Shown here one piece after another: positions 35,747-44,157 of a stretch of DNA of 64,000 nt. The number at the start of each line of letters is the position of its first letter. The first letter of the stretch is position 1. The DNA is taken from positions 62,001-126,000 of the forward strand of contig NZ_JAJNMU010000018.1 in NCBI RefSeq assembly GCF_022458865.1, written 5' to 3'. A program made the translations under genes and the position numbers. Under the pieces are notes generated by a model. That model worked only from the letters and a program-made list of their open reading frames with translations, made no database searches and was not told the origin of the DNA. Source of the stretch: Paenibacillus periandrae. Its GTDB lineage: Bacteria; Bacillota; Bacilli; Paenibacillales; NBRC-103111.

Positions 35747-35841
35747 CCCTGTTTTTTTCTAAAAATCTACAATTTCTGCAACACAATGGCCGCTTCGTTC
35801 GTCTTACTATCGTACATACAAAGTTGATAGTAACAGAATTG

Positions 35842-36010
35842 GCTTCCTGCGGAAGCTTAGTCCATGCTTACGAAGTAGTTTTGCTACGCAAACTCTAAGC
35901 TTAGGCTTACGAAGTTAGCTTCCTGCGAAAGCTCAGTCCATGCTTACGAAGTAGTTTTGCTTAGCAAAACTCTAAGCTTAGGCTTACGAAGTTAGCTTCC
36001 TGCGGAAGCT
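35842..36010. repeat. 76/77-bp tandem repeat with internal hairpins
   Basis: Units 35842-35917 and 35918-35994, plus the first 16 bp of a third (35995-36010). Each has GCTTCC-TGC-GGAAGC (one base changed in unit 2) and AGTTTTGC/GCAAAACT palindromes and the phrase GCTTACGAAGT twice. The last palindrome ends 3 bp before the AGGAGG of the ABC gene. A related phrase GTAGCTTCCTGCG occurs at 41323. Confidence 0.8.
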
Positions 36011-36025
36011 TTTAGGAGGAATCAC

Positions 36026-36718
36026 GTGCTTGCAGTAGAAAATCTGTCTCACCGTTTCAATAATGGCACTGAAGAAACGTCAGTGCTCAACGATATTCAT
36101 TTTGTCATAGATAAAGGCGAAATAGTCGCACTGCTTGGCAGCTCGGGCTCCGGTAAGTCTACCCTGCTCAATCTGATGGCGGGGCTTATGAAGCCTACCC
36201 AGGGAAGCATCCTCATTAATGGCCATCCTATCGAGAAAATGTCGGAAAATCAGCTCGCCGAGTTCCGTAGAACGCAAATCGGCTTTATTTTCCAATCCTA
36301 TGAGCTTATCCCCCATCTCACTGTTCGCGAGAATGTAGAGCTGCCCTTGATATTTCAAGGTATCAAAGCCAAAATCCGCAAGGAAAAAGCAATCGCTTTA
36401 TTAACAAAGGTAGGCTTGGAAGAAAAAGGCGATATGTTTCCCTCCCAGCTATCAGGCGGACAGCAGCAGCGAGTCAGTATTGCACGGTCGCTGATCACCT
36501 CCCCCGCCATCGTTTTTGCAGATGAACCGACCGGTAATCTCGATACGAAAACCGAAAAGGAAATTATCGATCTGCTGATCGAATTAAATGCAACCTTGTC
36601 CATCACCTTTGTCATTGTGACTCACGAGCTGGAAGTGGCCAGACGCACACAAAGAGTGATTCAGCTGCGTGATGGCTTTTTGGTTGAAGGGGAGCCATGG
36701 GTCGGTGAAGACGAATGA
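36026..36718 (+). CDS. ABC exporter ATP-binding protein, MacB/LolD/YknY type
   Basis: 230 aa. Walker A GSSGSGKST, Q-loop QSYELIPHLTV, signature LSGGQQQR, Walker B IVFADEPTGNLD, switch His in VTHELE. GTG start with AGGAGG 6 nt before it. It overlaps the permease gene by ATGA, and an HlyD adaptor follows, giving a MacAB/YknXYZ-like three-part exporter of peptides, lipids or drugs. The upstream repeat may influence its translation. Confidence 0.93.
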   Translation: MLAVENLSHRFNNGTEETSVLNDIHFVIDKGEIVALLGSSGSGKSTLLNLMAGLMKPTQGSILINGHPIEKMSENQLAEFRRTQIGFIFQSYELIPHLTVRENVELPLIFQGIKAKIRKEKAIALLTKVGLEEKGDMFPSQLSGGQQQRVSIARSLITSPAIVFADEPTGNLDTKTEKEIIDLLIELNATLSITFVIVTHELEVARRTQRVIQLRDGFLVEGEPWVGEDE

Positions 36719-38112
36719 ATATATTTGATTATTTGCGACTCGCCTGGGACCAGCTGAAACGACGTGTCGTCGTTACGGCGTTATGTACGATGGGAATCGC
36801 AATCGGATCGGCCTCTATTATCGTTGCGCTGTCGTTTGGCGAATCCATTAACCATTACAGCCGTGTGCAGATGAGCCAGTTTATGAAGACAGACGAAATC
36901 ACTATACATAGCGGAAACCCGCCATCAAGTACAAGCAGCAGAGATCCGAATGAAACCAAGGCCTATGAGATAACCAAGTCCAAAATTGATATTATGCGAA
37001 CCTTTCCTAATGTCAAAGCCATTGCGACTTACCAAACACTGAATTCGATGCAGTTTGAGGTTGATCACAAATCCGGTTACATCAACAACCTGTTTGCTAC
37101 AGAGCTGGATACATTGAGCGACTTCGGCTTTGAATTTCAGCAGGGCGGCCCAACGGATCAAGAAAATACGATTATTCTGAGCTATGGCGCGACGATGGGA
37201 CTTTTTGATGAACAGCTCTCACGCTCCAATCAGCAGGCCTACCGCAATGACTCAGATTATGATGGAGGCAGTTCCGCAAGAAATATCCAAACGCGTCTGA
37301 TCGCTTACCCTTTATATCAAAAACAGGTCATATTGAAGCCTAATCTCTATGGTCCAAATGGAATAACGTCCACTAATATACAATTTCCGCTACGCGTAAT
37401 CGGGATATTAAAGAAACCGGAAGGTATGTCTGACCAGGCTGCCAGTAATATGAAAACGGCTTTCATTTCTCCGTCCTTAGGGAAGAAATTACAGGAAGCG
37501 ATCACGAATGCTACTAATACCAATGGTAATGGTAGCAATCAGGAACAACAGCCAGTACCTGAGTTCAACGAAGTCAAAATTAAAGTAACGGATAGTACCC
37601 ATGTGAAGAATATCGAGGATGGGGTCAAGAAGCTGAAGCTCTCTTCCCAAACCAACCTTCATTATGAAGAGCAAATGCAGGGACAGTTAGTTATTTTACG
37701 GTTTATATTTGGCGGCGTCGGCTTATTTATCCTGTTCGTGGCCTCCATATCTATTATTGTTGCCATGACCATGTCCACCCACCAGCGACGCAGACAGATC
37801 GGGATCATGAAGGTGCTCGGAGCCAACCTCAGTCAGATTCGGAATATGTTTATTGCAGAATCCGCGATGCTCGGGCTGCTGGGAGGCGCCTGCGGCATTT
37901 TATTATCGTATTGGGTCATATGGGGCATTAATCTGGCTGTCATTCAATTTTCCCCTTCCCAGTCAGGCAGCGATCTGGAAATTTTATTTATCAGCACGTG
38001 GATTTTACCTGTCGGTTTATTTTTTGCCGTCATGACCGGAGTGCTCTCAGGCATTTATCCGGCTATCAAAGCATCCCGAACCGATGCCTTAACCGCAATC
38101 AAACGAGACTAG
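36715..38112 (+). CDS. ABC exporter permease, FtsX/MacB type
   Basis: 465 aa. TM1 near the N-terminus (ALCTMGIAIGSASIIVALSFG), a large extracytoplasmic MacB-PCD domain (about 40-330) with an Asn/Thr/Gly-rich loop, then three C-terminal TM helices with QRRRQIGIMKVLGA and the closing YPAIKASRTDALTAIKRD. Translation is coupled to the ATPase gene. Confidence 0.92.
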   Translation: MNIFDYLRLAWDQLKRRVVVTALCTMGIAIGSASIIVALSFGESINHYSRVQMSQFMKTDEITIHSGNPPSSTSSRDPNETKAYEITKSKIDIMRTFPNVKAIATYQTLNSMQFEVDHKSGYINNLFATELDTLSDFGFEFQQGGPTDQENTIILSYGATMGLFDEQLSRSNQQAYRNDSDYDGGSSARNIQTRLIAYPLYQKQVILKPNLYGPNGITSTNIQFPLRVIGILKKPEGMSDQAASNMKTAFISPSLGKKLQEAITNATNTNGNGSNQEQQPVPEFNEVKIKVTDSTHVKNIEDGVKKLKLSSQTNLHYEEQMQGQLVILRFIFGGVGLFILFVASISIIVAMTMSTHQRRRQIGIMKVLGANLSQIRNMFIAESAMLGLLGGACGILLSYWVIWGINLAVIQFSPSQSGSDLEILFISTWILPVGLFFAVMTGVLSGIYPAIKASRTDALTAIKRD

Positions 38113-38124
38113 GAGAATCTGAGC

Positions 38125-39219
38125 ATGAAAAAGAAAACATGGCTGCTCGCAGCAGCCGGAGTATTCATAGTAGGGATAACCGTTGCGTTGTATGTATTAA
38201 GCCACACTCCCAAGCAGGCTCAGCAAAATGGATTAAAAAGTATGTCCAGCCTTACCTTTAAAGTGACACGTGAGGATTTGGTCAGCTCCGTAGAAGTCAA
38301 AGGGAAATCATCTTATCAAAAGGAAACCTATGTCAATGCGCCCTTTTCAGCCGATGTGAAGGTGTGGAAAGTAAACGAGGGCATGCAGGTATCCAAAGGC
38401 GACCTGTTGTTTCAGCTGGACGATTCCTTGCTAAGTGATGAAATCGCACAGATCGAATCCAATCAAAAGAAAACCGAGATGGATATCCGTTTAAGTCAAT
38501 TTCAACAGGAAAACCTGAATGGAGTGGACCTTCAAACTGCTGGCATATCGGAAACGGAAGCAAAGCAAAAATATGCGCAAACTCAGAGCAGAAAAATGCA
38601 GGAGGACATCCATCGGCTGAATCTGGAGCATATGCAAACGCAATTAGCTCAAAAACAGGAAAAGCGCAAAGCTGCACAATTTACTTCTCCCGAGAATGGC
38701 ATCTTTTTGTTCGAAAGCACCAAGGAGCCACAGTCACTAAAAGAAAATGAACGTGTCGGCAAAATCGTTGACCTCACCAAGCTGCAGCTAATCTGTCTCG
38801 TCGGCGAATATGATCTTTTTCGCATTAAAGTAGGCATGCCAGCAGAAATCAAGGTCGATGCTCTAAGAAATACCGTGCTGCAGGGTAAGGTCGAGAAGCT
38901 TTCCAAATTTGCAAAAAGCAGCACCTCCAATTCAAGCAGCACCGCAGCCGCACAATTCGAGGTTGTCATTTCCCTGGAGCCCCATGATCAATTAATAGCC
39001 GATCTCAGCCTGACGGCAACCATACATGCCGATAAAAAGCCCAATACCTTGTTAGTCCATACGCTTGCTGTCCAACGCGACAAGGATAAGTATTATGTGA
39101 TGAAGGATAATGGACAAGGCGCAGCTGTTCGGCAAGACATCACGATCGGCCTGGAAACACCGGAGAAGACAGAAATTCTGAGCGGGTTGAATGAAGGAGA
39201 TACCGTCGTACTGGAGTAA
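38125..39219 (+). CDS. HlyD/MacA-like efflux adaptor
   Basis: 364 aa. N-terminal membrane anchor (about residues 4-23), biotinyl-lipoyl half-domain (WKVNEGMQVSKGDLLFQLD), coiled-coil hairpin rich in Gln/Lys (about 110-175), second lipoyl half and beta-barrel (KLQLICLVGEYD), closing with GLNEGDTVVLE. Links the ABC permease to the wall side. 12 bp after the permease stop; the last gene of the exporter operon. Confidence 0.92.
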   Translation: MKKKTWLLAAAGVFIVGITVALYVLSHTPKQAQQNGLKSMSSLTFKVTREDLVSSVEVKGKSSYQKETYVNAPFSADVKVWKVNEGMQVSKGDLLFQLDDSLLSDEIAQIESNQKKTEMDIRLSQFQQENLNGVDLQTAGISETEAKQKYAQTQSRKMQEDIHRLNLEHMQTQLAQKQEKRKAAQFTSPENGIFLFESTKEPQSLKENERVGKIVDLTKLQLICLVGEYDLFRIKVGMPAEIKVDALRNTVLQGKVEKLSKFAKSSTSNSSSTAAAQFEVVISLEPHDQLIADLSLTATIHADKKPNTLLVHTLAVQRDKDKYYVMKDNGQGAAVRQDITIGLETPEKTEILSGLNEGDTVVLE

Positions 39220-39346
39220 CCTTTAGATACAACCATGCTTGCCATTCTTCCTGGTTGTCTTCCAGCATGAAAACCGTTATAATCATCGGTAGATCTTAGT
39301 ACCAAGTCATAATACATGCAGGAAAGCTTAAGGGGATGAACCAATC

Positions 39347-39994
39347 ATGCAATATGAAGATTTCAAAACAATACTCATGGAACGAAGAAGCATTCGCCGC
39401 TTTACAGAGCAGGATGTCTCTATTCAGGATATCAAGGAATTGATCGACTGCGCGCGTTATGCCCCAAGCGATACAAATTCGCAAACATGGCAATTCATTG
39501 CCGTTGTCAATCGCGAAAAAATTAAAGAAATTGAACAAATGACCTGGGACCAGCTGCATAAAAAGGCGGCAGAGGCCGAGACGCGCGGATTGAGCCGCGA
39601 AGCCCGTATGCTGGTAAAGTCATTCGGTCCTTACGCTACCGCATTCGCTGATGCACCTGTGTTGATCATCTGTTTGGCAACACCGTATGCATCCAAATTT
39701 CGTGATAAAATCTTCGATCCCATCCAGCTTGTCCCTGACTCCGTATGGGATGAGGAAGGTATTAAAAGCAGCTGTCTAGCTGCACAAAATTTGATGCTGG
39801 CTGCTCACGCGCGTGGTTTGGCCACCTGTCCGATGACAGGCCCGGTCCTGCTTGCTGCCGAGCAGATGCGTACTTATCTGGACATCCCTGCGGAGTGCCA
39901 GATCAATATGGTCATTTCCTTGGGCCATCCGGTCGATCGACCAGGATTGATGGCGCGTAAGGAAGTTGACGATATTTTAAGAATTGTCGACTAG
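39347..39994 (+). CDS. nitroreductase family protein
   Basis: 215 aa FMN-dependent NAD(P)H oxidoreductase. ERRSIRRFTEQDV with the FMN-contacting Arg-Arg-Ser-x-Arg pattern, ARYAPSDTNSQTWQF, and SCLAAQNLMLAAHARGLATCPM are family segments. AGGGG is 11 nt before ATG. Substrate not predictable. Confidence 0.92.
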   Translation: MQYEDFKTILMERRSIRRFTEQDVSIQDIKELIDCARYAPSDTNSQTWQFIAVVNREKIKEIEQMTWDQLHKKAAEAETRGLSREARMLVKSFGPYATAFADAPVLIICLATPYASKFRDKIFDPIQLVPDSVWDEEGIKSSCLAAQNLMLAAHARGLATCPMTGPVLLAAEQMRTYLDIPAECQINMVISLGHPVDRPGLMARKEVDDILRIVD

Positions 39995-40036
39995 ATCGGG
40001 ATAACAAATCAGCAGTCAGTGAAATTAAGCATATAT

Positions 40037-40089
40037 AAAAAGGATGTACAGAGCAGCTCCTGAGTTGAGCTTGTCCGTACATCCTTTTT
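40037..40089. terminator. bidirectional terminator, nitroreductase / yebC
   Basis: AAAAAGGATGTAC and GTACATCCTTTTT pair perfectly, with a secondary stem in the loop. Confidence 0.88.
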
Positions 40090-40149
40090 GCTTAACAATT
40101 GTGCTTATGTGATGTGCAGCTGTTATCCAGCCTGGGAATCCTATCAGGT

Positions 40150-40890
40150 TTAACCGATGCGGGACATTTCATCCTCTTCGATTTCGTAGTTGGAGTACAC
40201 ATCCTGTACATCATCCAGATCATCGAACGAATCCATCATTTTGATCAGCTTCTCAGCATTTTCGCCTTCAACCTTGATCGTATTTTGCGGTGTCCAGCTT
40301 ACCGAAGCCTCGGTGAATGCCAGCCCTTGCTTTTCCAGCTCGGTTTTCACCTTTTCAAACTCATGTGGATGTGTTATGATCTCGAAGCTTTCTTCCTCGG
40401 TCCTCACATCTTCAGCTCCAGCTTCCAATGCTTGCATCAACAGCTCATCCTCATCCAGCGGATGCTCCTCGCGGTCAATGGTAAGCAGCCCCTTCTCGTC
40501 AAACATATACGATACACAACCGGACTCTCCCATATTACCGCCGCGTTTGTTGAAAACCGCACGAACATCAGAAGCAGTCCGATTACGATTGTCTGTCAGG
40601 CATTTAACCATAATAGCGACCCCGCCGGGTCCGTAGCCTTCGTACATGATGACTTCATACTCCACGTTGTCGCCATCGCCTGTCGCCTTCTTGATGGCAC
40701 GCTCGATGTTGTCCTTGGGCATATCGATCCGTCGTGCGCTCTCAATGGCTACCTTCAAAGCAAAATTGCTATCAGGATTCGGACCACCTGCACGAGCTGC
40801 CACGAAAATTTCCCGTCCTAATCGAACAAACTGATTATTTTTCGCTTGGTCTGCTTTACCTTTGCGATCTTTAAATAACTTAAATTTCAT
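40150..40890 (-). CDS. YebC/PmpR family regulator (TACO1-like)
   Basis: 246 aa. The body is typical YebC: LGREIFVAARAGGPNPDSN, MPKDNIERAIKKATG, YEGYGPGGVAIMVKCLTDN, NKRGGNMGESGCVSYMF. The first 20 residues (KFKLFKDRKGKADQAKNN) differ from the usual GHSKWNNIK start, like the second Bacillus copy YeeN. Family members bind DNA or assist ribosomes at proline stretches. GGGAG precedes ATG. Monocistronic. Confidence 0.92.
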   Translation of the reverse strand: MKFKLFKDRKGKADQAKNNQFVRLGREIFVAARAGGPNPDSNFALKVAIESARRIDMPKDNIERAIKKATGDGDNVEYEVIMYEGYGPGGVAIMVKCLTDNRNRTASDVRAVFNKRGGNMGESGCVSYMFDEKGLLTIDREEHPLDEDELLMQALEAGAEDVRTEEESFEIITHPHEFEKVKTELEKQGLAFTEASVSWTPQNTIKVEGENAEKLIKMMDSFDDLDDVQDVYSNYEIEEDEMSRIG

Positions 40891-40966
40891 AATATAGCGC
40901 TCCCTATGGAAAAAGTATCAAAGGTATCTTACCATTTTGCAAGGGTACGGGTCAAAGAAAATGATA

Positions 40967-41004
40967 AAAACAGCTGGAGAAAACCGAAGTTTTCAGCAGC
41001 TGTT
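40967..41004 (-). terminator. csp terminator
   Basis: AAACAGCTG/CAGCTGTTT with inner GAAAAC/GTTTTC stem; on the minus strand the T-run continues. Confidence 0.85.
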
Positions 41005-41038
41005 TGAGGTTTACTAGCTATCGAGAAAAGCCTGATTC

Positions 41039-41236
41039 TTATAATTTAACGACGTTAGCTGCTTGAGGACCACGGTTACCTTGAGTGATTTCGAACTCAA
41101 CGGATTGGCCTTCATCAAGTGTTTTAAAGCCTTCGCCTTGAATTGCGGAAAAATGAACAAATACGTCTTCGCCGCCATCAACCTGAAGGAATCCGTAACC
41201 CTTTTCTGCGTTAAACCATTTAACTGTACCTGTCAT
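41039..41236 (-). CDS. csp: cold-shock protein (CspA family)
   Basis: 65 aa single cold-shock domain. RNA-binding motifs KGYGFL (RNP1) and DVFVHFSAI (RNP2); ending GPQAANVVKL. ATG 41236 has AGGAGG 9 nt upstream; the TTG just before it is not needed. Acts as an RNA chaperone. Own promoter and terminator; leader of about 40 nt, too short for the long cold-sensing leader of cspA. Confidence 0.96.
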   Translation of the reverse strand: MTGTVKWFNAEKGYGFLQVDGGEDVFVHFSAIQGEGFKTLDEGQSVEFEITQGNRGPQAANVVKL

Positions 41237-41283
41237 CAAAAACTACCTCCTAGAAATATCGCCATTCGAGAGCGAATAGGATA

Positions 41284-41312
41284 ATTATAGCATCGTAAAT
41301 GGCATAAATCAA
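41284..41312 (-). promoter_or_regulatory. promoter of csp
   Basis: Minus strand TTGATT, 17 nt, TATAAT with TGC extension (TGCTATAAT). Confidence 0.75.
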
Positions 41313-41345
41313 TCTGTAAAGTAGCTTCCTGCGCCTCTATACAGC

Positions 41346-42047
41346 TTATTTCGTTATGCATAACAGCTCTGAGGAGCCGGGGATAAACGGAAGCTCAGAC
41401 GGTACAAGCTCAGTGAGGAAGCCTTGTTTTTCAAGCGCTGCCCTTAACTGCTCCAAGTGCGGGTATACATCCCATTGCAGCGAACGAAGCGGATAAATCC
41501 GGACCTGCCCGCCTGCACGGCATACTCGCAGCAGTTCTTCAACAGCACTGAGATGGAATTCATAATCAAACTGTTCGTGATAGAGAAATAAAAAATGGCT
41601 GCACAGCACAAATGAAAATGTTTCATCATCAAAAGGCAGCTGCGGGAGACGGGCCGAGTAATAACGCCCTGTTCCTTCCTGCAAGCGGTAATCCTCAATG
41701 AATTTCTGAAGAGATTGCTCCCTCTGTTTCCTATGATTGTTCAGACTGCCGTAATAAGTCCAGTCAAAGGAGCTTTCCAAACGTGACAGCTTCTCGGTCG
41801 AGGCTGAAATTTCCTGTGTTCCATGCCCGTAGATCGATTCGGGGTTCATATCATACAGCGGGTCTACCGCCTGCGCCCGTATGCCCCTTGCACACGCCTC
41901 TGCAACGAAGGATGACGCACCTCCAGCAACATCCAGCACAGGACCATCCTGCAGGGATAATTGCCTGAGCACAAACATGCTCTCATACTCCGCAAACGAT
42001 CTGCATGTCATGGCAACACCGATTTGTTCATACCTCTGATTACTCAT
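41346..42047 (-). CDS. class I SAM-dependent methyltransferase
   Basis: 233 aa. The motif I equivalent VLDVAGGASSF binds SAM; motif IV FSFVLCSHFLF and the following LRVCRAGGQVRIYPL fit Methyltransf_11. GAGGAG precedes ATG. Substrate unknown; no pathway neighbours. Confidence 0.85.
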   Translation of the reverse strand: MSNQRYEQIGVAMTCRSFAEYESMFVLRQLSLQDGPVLDVAGGASSFVAEACARGIRAQAVDPLYDMNPESIYGHGTQEISASTEKLSRLESSFDWTYYGSLNNHRKQREQSLQKFIEDYRLQEGTGRYYSARLPQLPFDDETFSFVLCSHFLFLYHEQFDYEFHLSAVEELLRVCRAGGQVRIYPLRSLQWDVYPHLEQLRAALEKQGFLTELVPSELPFIPGSSELLCITK

Positions 42048-42302
42048 TTCTCATCTCTCCTCAGCTATACTGTGCTTGGCTTGGCTTCAAGGCCACAGCC
42101 CGCCTATGCGAGCTTAATGGAGATTTTAACACACCTATTTCATACAAACAATACCATTTTATTTATCTGTAGAGCTTTACGGAAATTGCCTCTTACAGTG
42201 GCATATTGCTCAGTAATCATTTAAAATGAAGGAATAATTGAAATTATGTGAGCAATGATATACACTAAAGCAACAAAAAAGATTTGAAGTGAGGGAAAAG
42301 AT

Positions 42303-42548
42303 TTGTCTAATCACGGATTTAAGAAACACACGATATACAAAACAGATAAATGGAACATGATGACGGTTGAGGTACAAGGTAAAACTTTGATTTTGCGTGA
42401 AATATCCGATCAATGGGGCGAGGAAAGTCATACCTTTTTAAGCCGACCTGAGATGATGCATTGGGCCGAGAATCGTTTTTCCGAGGAAAAGTATGCAGAT
42501 CGTCTGGAAGAACGGGAAGCGATACTCACTGCCTTCAAGGAAATCTAA
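42303..42548 (+). CDS. uncharacterised protein, 81 aa
   Basis: Not recognised. TTG 42303 with GAGGGAAAAG upstream. Small mixed alpha/beta protein (YKTDKWNMMTVEVQGKTLILREI, then EMMHWAENRFSEEKYADRLEEREAIL); no TM or metal motif. Stands alone ahead of the Mn riboswitch promoter. Confidence 0.7.
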   Translation: MSNHGFKKHTIYKTDKWNMMTVEVQGKTLILREISDQWGEESHTFLSRPEMMHWAENRFSEEKYADRLEEREAILTAFKEI

Positions 42549-42565
42549 ACTGCCATAAGCTGGAC

Positions 42566-42595
42566 TTGACTTGGTGCTTGTCCTTCTTTTATACT
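42566..42595 (+). promoter_or_regulatory. promoter of terC transcript
   Basis: TTGACT, 18 nt, TATACT; transcription starts near 42602, placing the riboswitch at the 5' end. Confidence 0.7.
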
Positions 42596-42619
42596 AAAGT
42601 TAATTACATAAGGATTTCC

Positions 42620-42732
42620 TCCAAAGGGGAGTAGCTGTCACAGTAAAGTCGTCATTACGGGTGTGAACCCCGGCTTTATTGGCAACGTAACGTTGTTAGC
42701 AAGACCTTTGCCTATTAGGTAAAGGTCTTTTA
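42620..42732 (+). promoter_or_regulatory. yybP-ykoY manganese riboswitch with terminator
   Basis: Conserved aptamer phrases AAAGGGGAGTAGC (42624-42636) and GCAAGACC (42700-42707) are both present with the multi-branched middle between. The 3' strand overlaps a terminator hairpin AAGACCTTTGCCT-ATTA-AGGTAAAGGTCTT then TTTT (42702-42732), so Mn binding should favour read-through into terC. The class is known to sense Mn2+ and to control Mn exporters and TerC proteins. Confidence 0.9.
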
Positions 42733-42740
42733 TGTTTGAA

Positions 42741-42775
42741 ATGGCCTTTACCATTACGGTAGAGGTCATTTTTTA
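42741..42775 (+). terminator. second terminator-like hairpin before terC
   Basis: AATGGCCTTTACC-ATTAC-GGTAGAGGTCATT, 13 bp with two G-U pairs, then T-run. It closely resembles the riboswitch terminator 40 bp upstream, as if duplicated. Confidence 0.65.
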
Positions 42776-42806
42776 TGTAATCAAACCTATTGAGGAGATG
42801 ATTCGA

Positions 42807-43604
42807 ATGGAATGGTTGGATGCAGCTTTTTTCACAGCACTGCTAAGTATTATCGTTATTGATTTGGTGCTTGCGGGTGACAATGCAATCGTGATTGGTA
42901 TGGCCGCAAGAAATTTACCCAAAGAACATCAAAAAAAGGCTATTCTCTGGGGGACTGCCGGGGCGATAGGCATTCGTATCGTTGCCACCTTGTTGGTTGT
43001 TTGGCTGCTGGAGTTGCCCGCTCTCTTATTATTCGGTGGTCTTGTTCTCGTGTGGATAGCATATAAGCTGTTAACAGATAAAAAAGATCACAATATCCAG
43101 GCTAAATCTCGACTGTGGCCAGCGATTCAAACCATCGTGATTGCTGACGCGGTGATGGGATTTGATAATGTGATCGCTGTAGCGGGCGCCTCTCATGGTA
43201 ACTTTCTGTTGGTCATTCTGGGGCTTGTGATTTCCATCCCGATTGTGGTCTGGGGCAGTACGTTGTTCATCCGCTGGATGGAAAAATTTCCGTGGATCAT
43301 GTATATCGGTGCAGGTGTGCTTGCATTTACAGCTGGTAAAATGTTGACTGGAGATCCATTGGTAAACGTATGGTTTGCTGATAACCCTGTCATGAAATGG
43401 ACGGTTCTCATTGTAATTACCGGTGGTGTGCTGCTGGCAGGCATGTTTAAAAAAATGCAAAGAGCTTTTGTTTCCATCAATGAAAGCGGACATTTGTCCA
43501 TCCCACAGGAGTTGGTTGTGGAAGCTGGGATATCTCAGGATGATAGCTTCAAGGCTAGTCGTGATGAAAACGGCAAGCTGGTGCTTATCAAAATGAACAG
43601 CTAA
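42807..43604 (+). CDS. TerC family membrane protein with AbrB-like C-terminus
   Basis: 265 aa from ATG 42807 (GAGGAG 8 nt upstream); the longer frame from 42732 would include the second terminator. Residues 1-210 are a seven-TM TerC domain with the Asp motifs LAGDNAIVIG and MGFDNVIAVAG. TerC proteins load or export Mn2+, matching the riboswitch. Residues about 217-263 (AFVSINESGHLSIPQELV... LVLIKM) look like a SpoVT/AbrB swapped-hairpin domain, absent from the shorter Bacillus YjbE-type proteins as I recall them. Confidence 0.9.
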   Translation: MEWLDAAFFTALLSIIVIDLVLAGDNAIVIGMAARNLPKEHQKKAILWGTAGAIGIRIVATLLVVWLLELPALLLFGGLVLVWIAYKLLTDKKDHNIQAKSRLWPAIQTIVIADAVMGFDNVIAVAGASHGNFLLVILGLVISIPIVVWGSTLFIRWMEKFPWIMYIGAGVLAFTAGKMLTGDPLVNVWFADNPVMKWTVLIVITGGVLLAGMFKKMQRAFVSINESGHLSIPQELVVEAGISQDDSFKASRDENGKLVLIKMNS

Positions 43605-43704
43605 ACAAGGAGTTTGGGACAGCACGGCGAAACCATTAGGAGAGCATCAGCCGGTACTCCACACGGTACATGCGATTCCATCGTAAGAAGAGGTGTTTTT
43701 TTAG

Positions 43705-43884
43705 GTGAGCAATTCCGCTTCCATCCTTACTTTTATTATTGTTGCATTTTGTTTCGCCTTGATCCTGATCTTAAAAAAAGATTCGTTACCGAGCGGTGTC
43801 AAGCGCCCTCTTGCCATTATGGCTCTGGTCATGGTCGCCTTTGCCTTCACCTTGATCGTGTACAGCTTCTTCTCATTGCAGTGA
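43705..43884 (+). CDS. small two-TM membrane protein, 59 aa
   Basis: GTG 43705 with GAGGTG upstream, TGA at 43882. Two hydrophobic helices (SASILTFIIVAFCFALILIL and LAIMALVMVAFAFTLIVYSF) separated by a short basic loop KKDSLPSGVKRP, giving a hairpin topology with an inward loop. Not recognised. A CTTCTTCTCA/TGAGAAGAAG hairpin spans its stop codon. It lies 100 bp after terC with no terminator between, so Mn-riboswitch control may extend to it. Confidence 0.7.
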   Translation: MSNSASILTFIIVAFCFALILILKKDSLPSGVKRPLAIMALVMVAFAFTLIVYSFFSLQ

Positions 43885-43892
43885 GAAGAAGT

Positions 43893-44104
43893 GATGAGAG
43901 CGTCACTACCGGAATTGCCTTCGCTCATCAGCAAGAGAACCTACCTTAAAGGCACGGTCGCTCACCTGAGTTTTACTTCGATAATAAATTCTCTTTATGA
44001 TGAGAGCGTCACTACCGGAATTGCCTTCGTTCATCAGCAAGAGAACCTACCTTAAAGGCGCGGTCGCTCACCTTTGTTTTACTTCGATACAGGTTTCTCT
44101 TATA
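43893..44104. repeat. 106-bp tandem duplication ahead of pepF
   Basis: Units 43893-43998 and 43999-44104 are nearly identical (GATGAGAGCGTCACTACCGG... CTACCTTAAAGGC... GGTCGCTCACC... TTTTACTTCGATA). Within each, GATGAGAGCG can pair with CGCTCATC (or CGTTCATC). The end of unit 2 supplies the promoter of pepF. Confidence 0.85.
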
Positions 44105-44106
44105 AT
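44078..44106 (+). promoter_or_regulatory. promoter of pepF
   Basis: TTTACT, 17 nt, TATAAT; the equivalent place in unit 1 has a weaker -10 (TTTATG). Confidence 0.7.
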
Positions 44107-44157
44107 TAACTTACAATCGGGTCATACTAGGGGAAAATTGCAGGGAGCGTGAGCATA

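Noticed and set aside
41323..41335. Further copy of the 76-bp repeat near the csp gene
   Set aside because: Only a short phrase is shared with the repeat at 35842; too short to call a copy.
43893..44104. Tandem glycine-type riboswitch
   Set aside because: Tandem architecture prompted the idea, but the conserved glycine aptamer phrases are absent and pepF is not a glycine-related gene.
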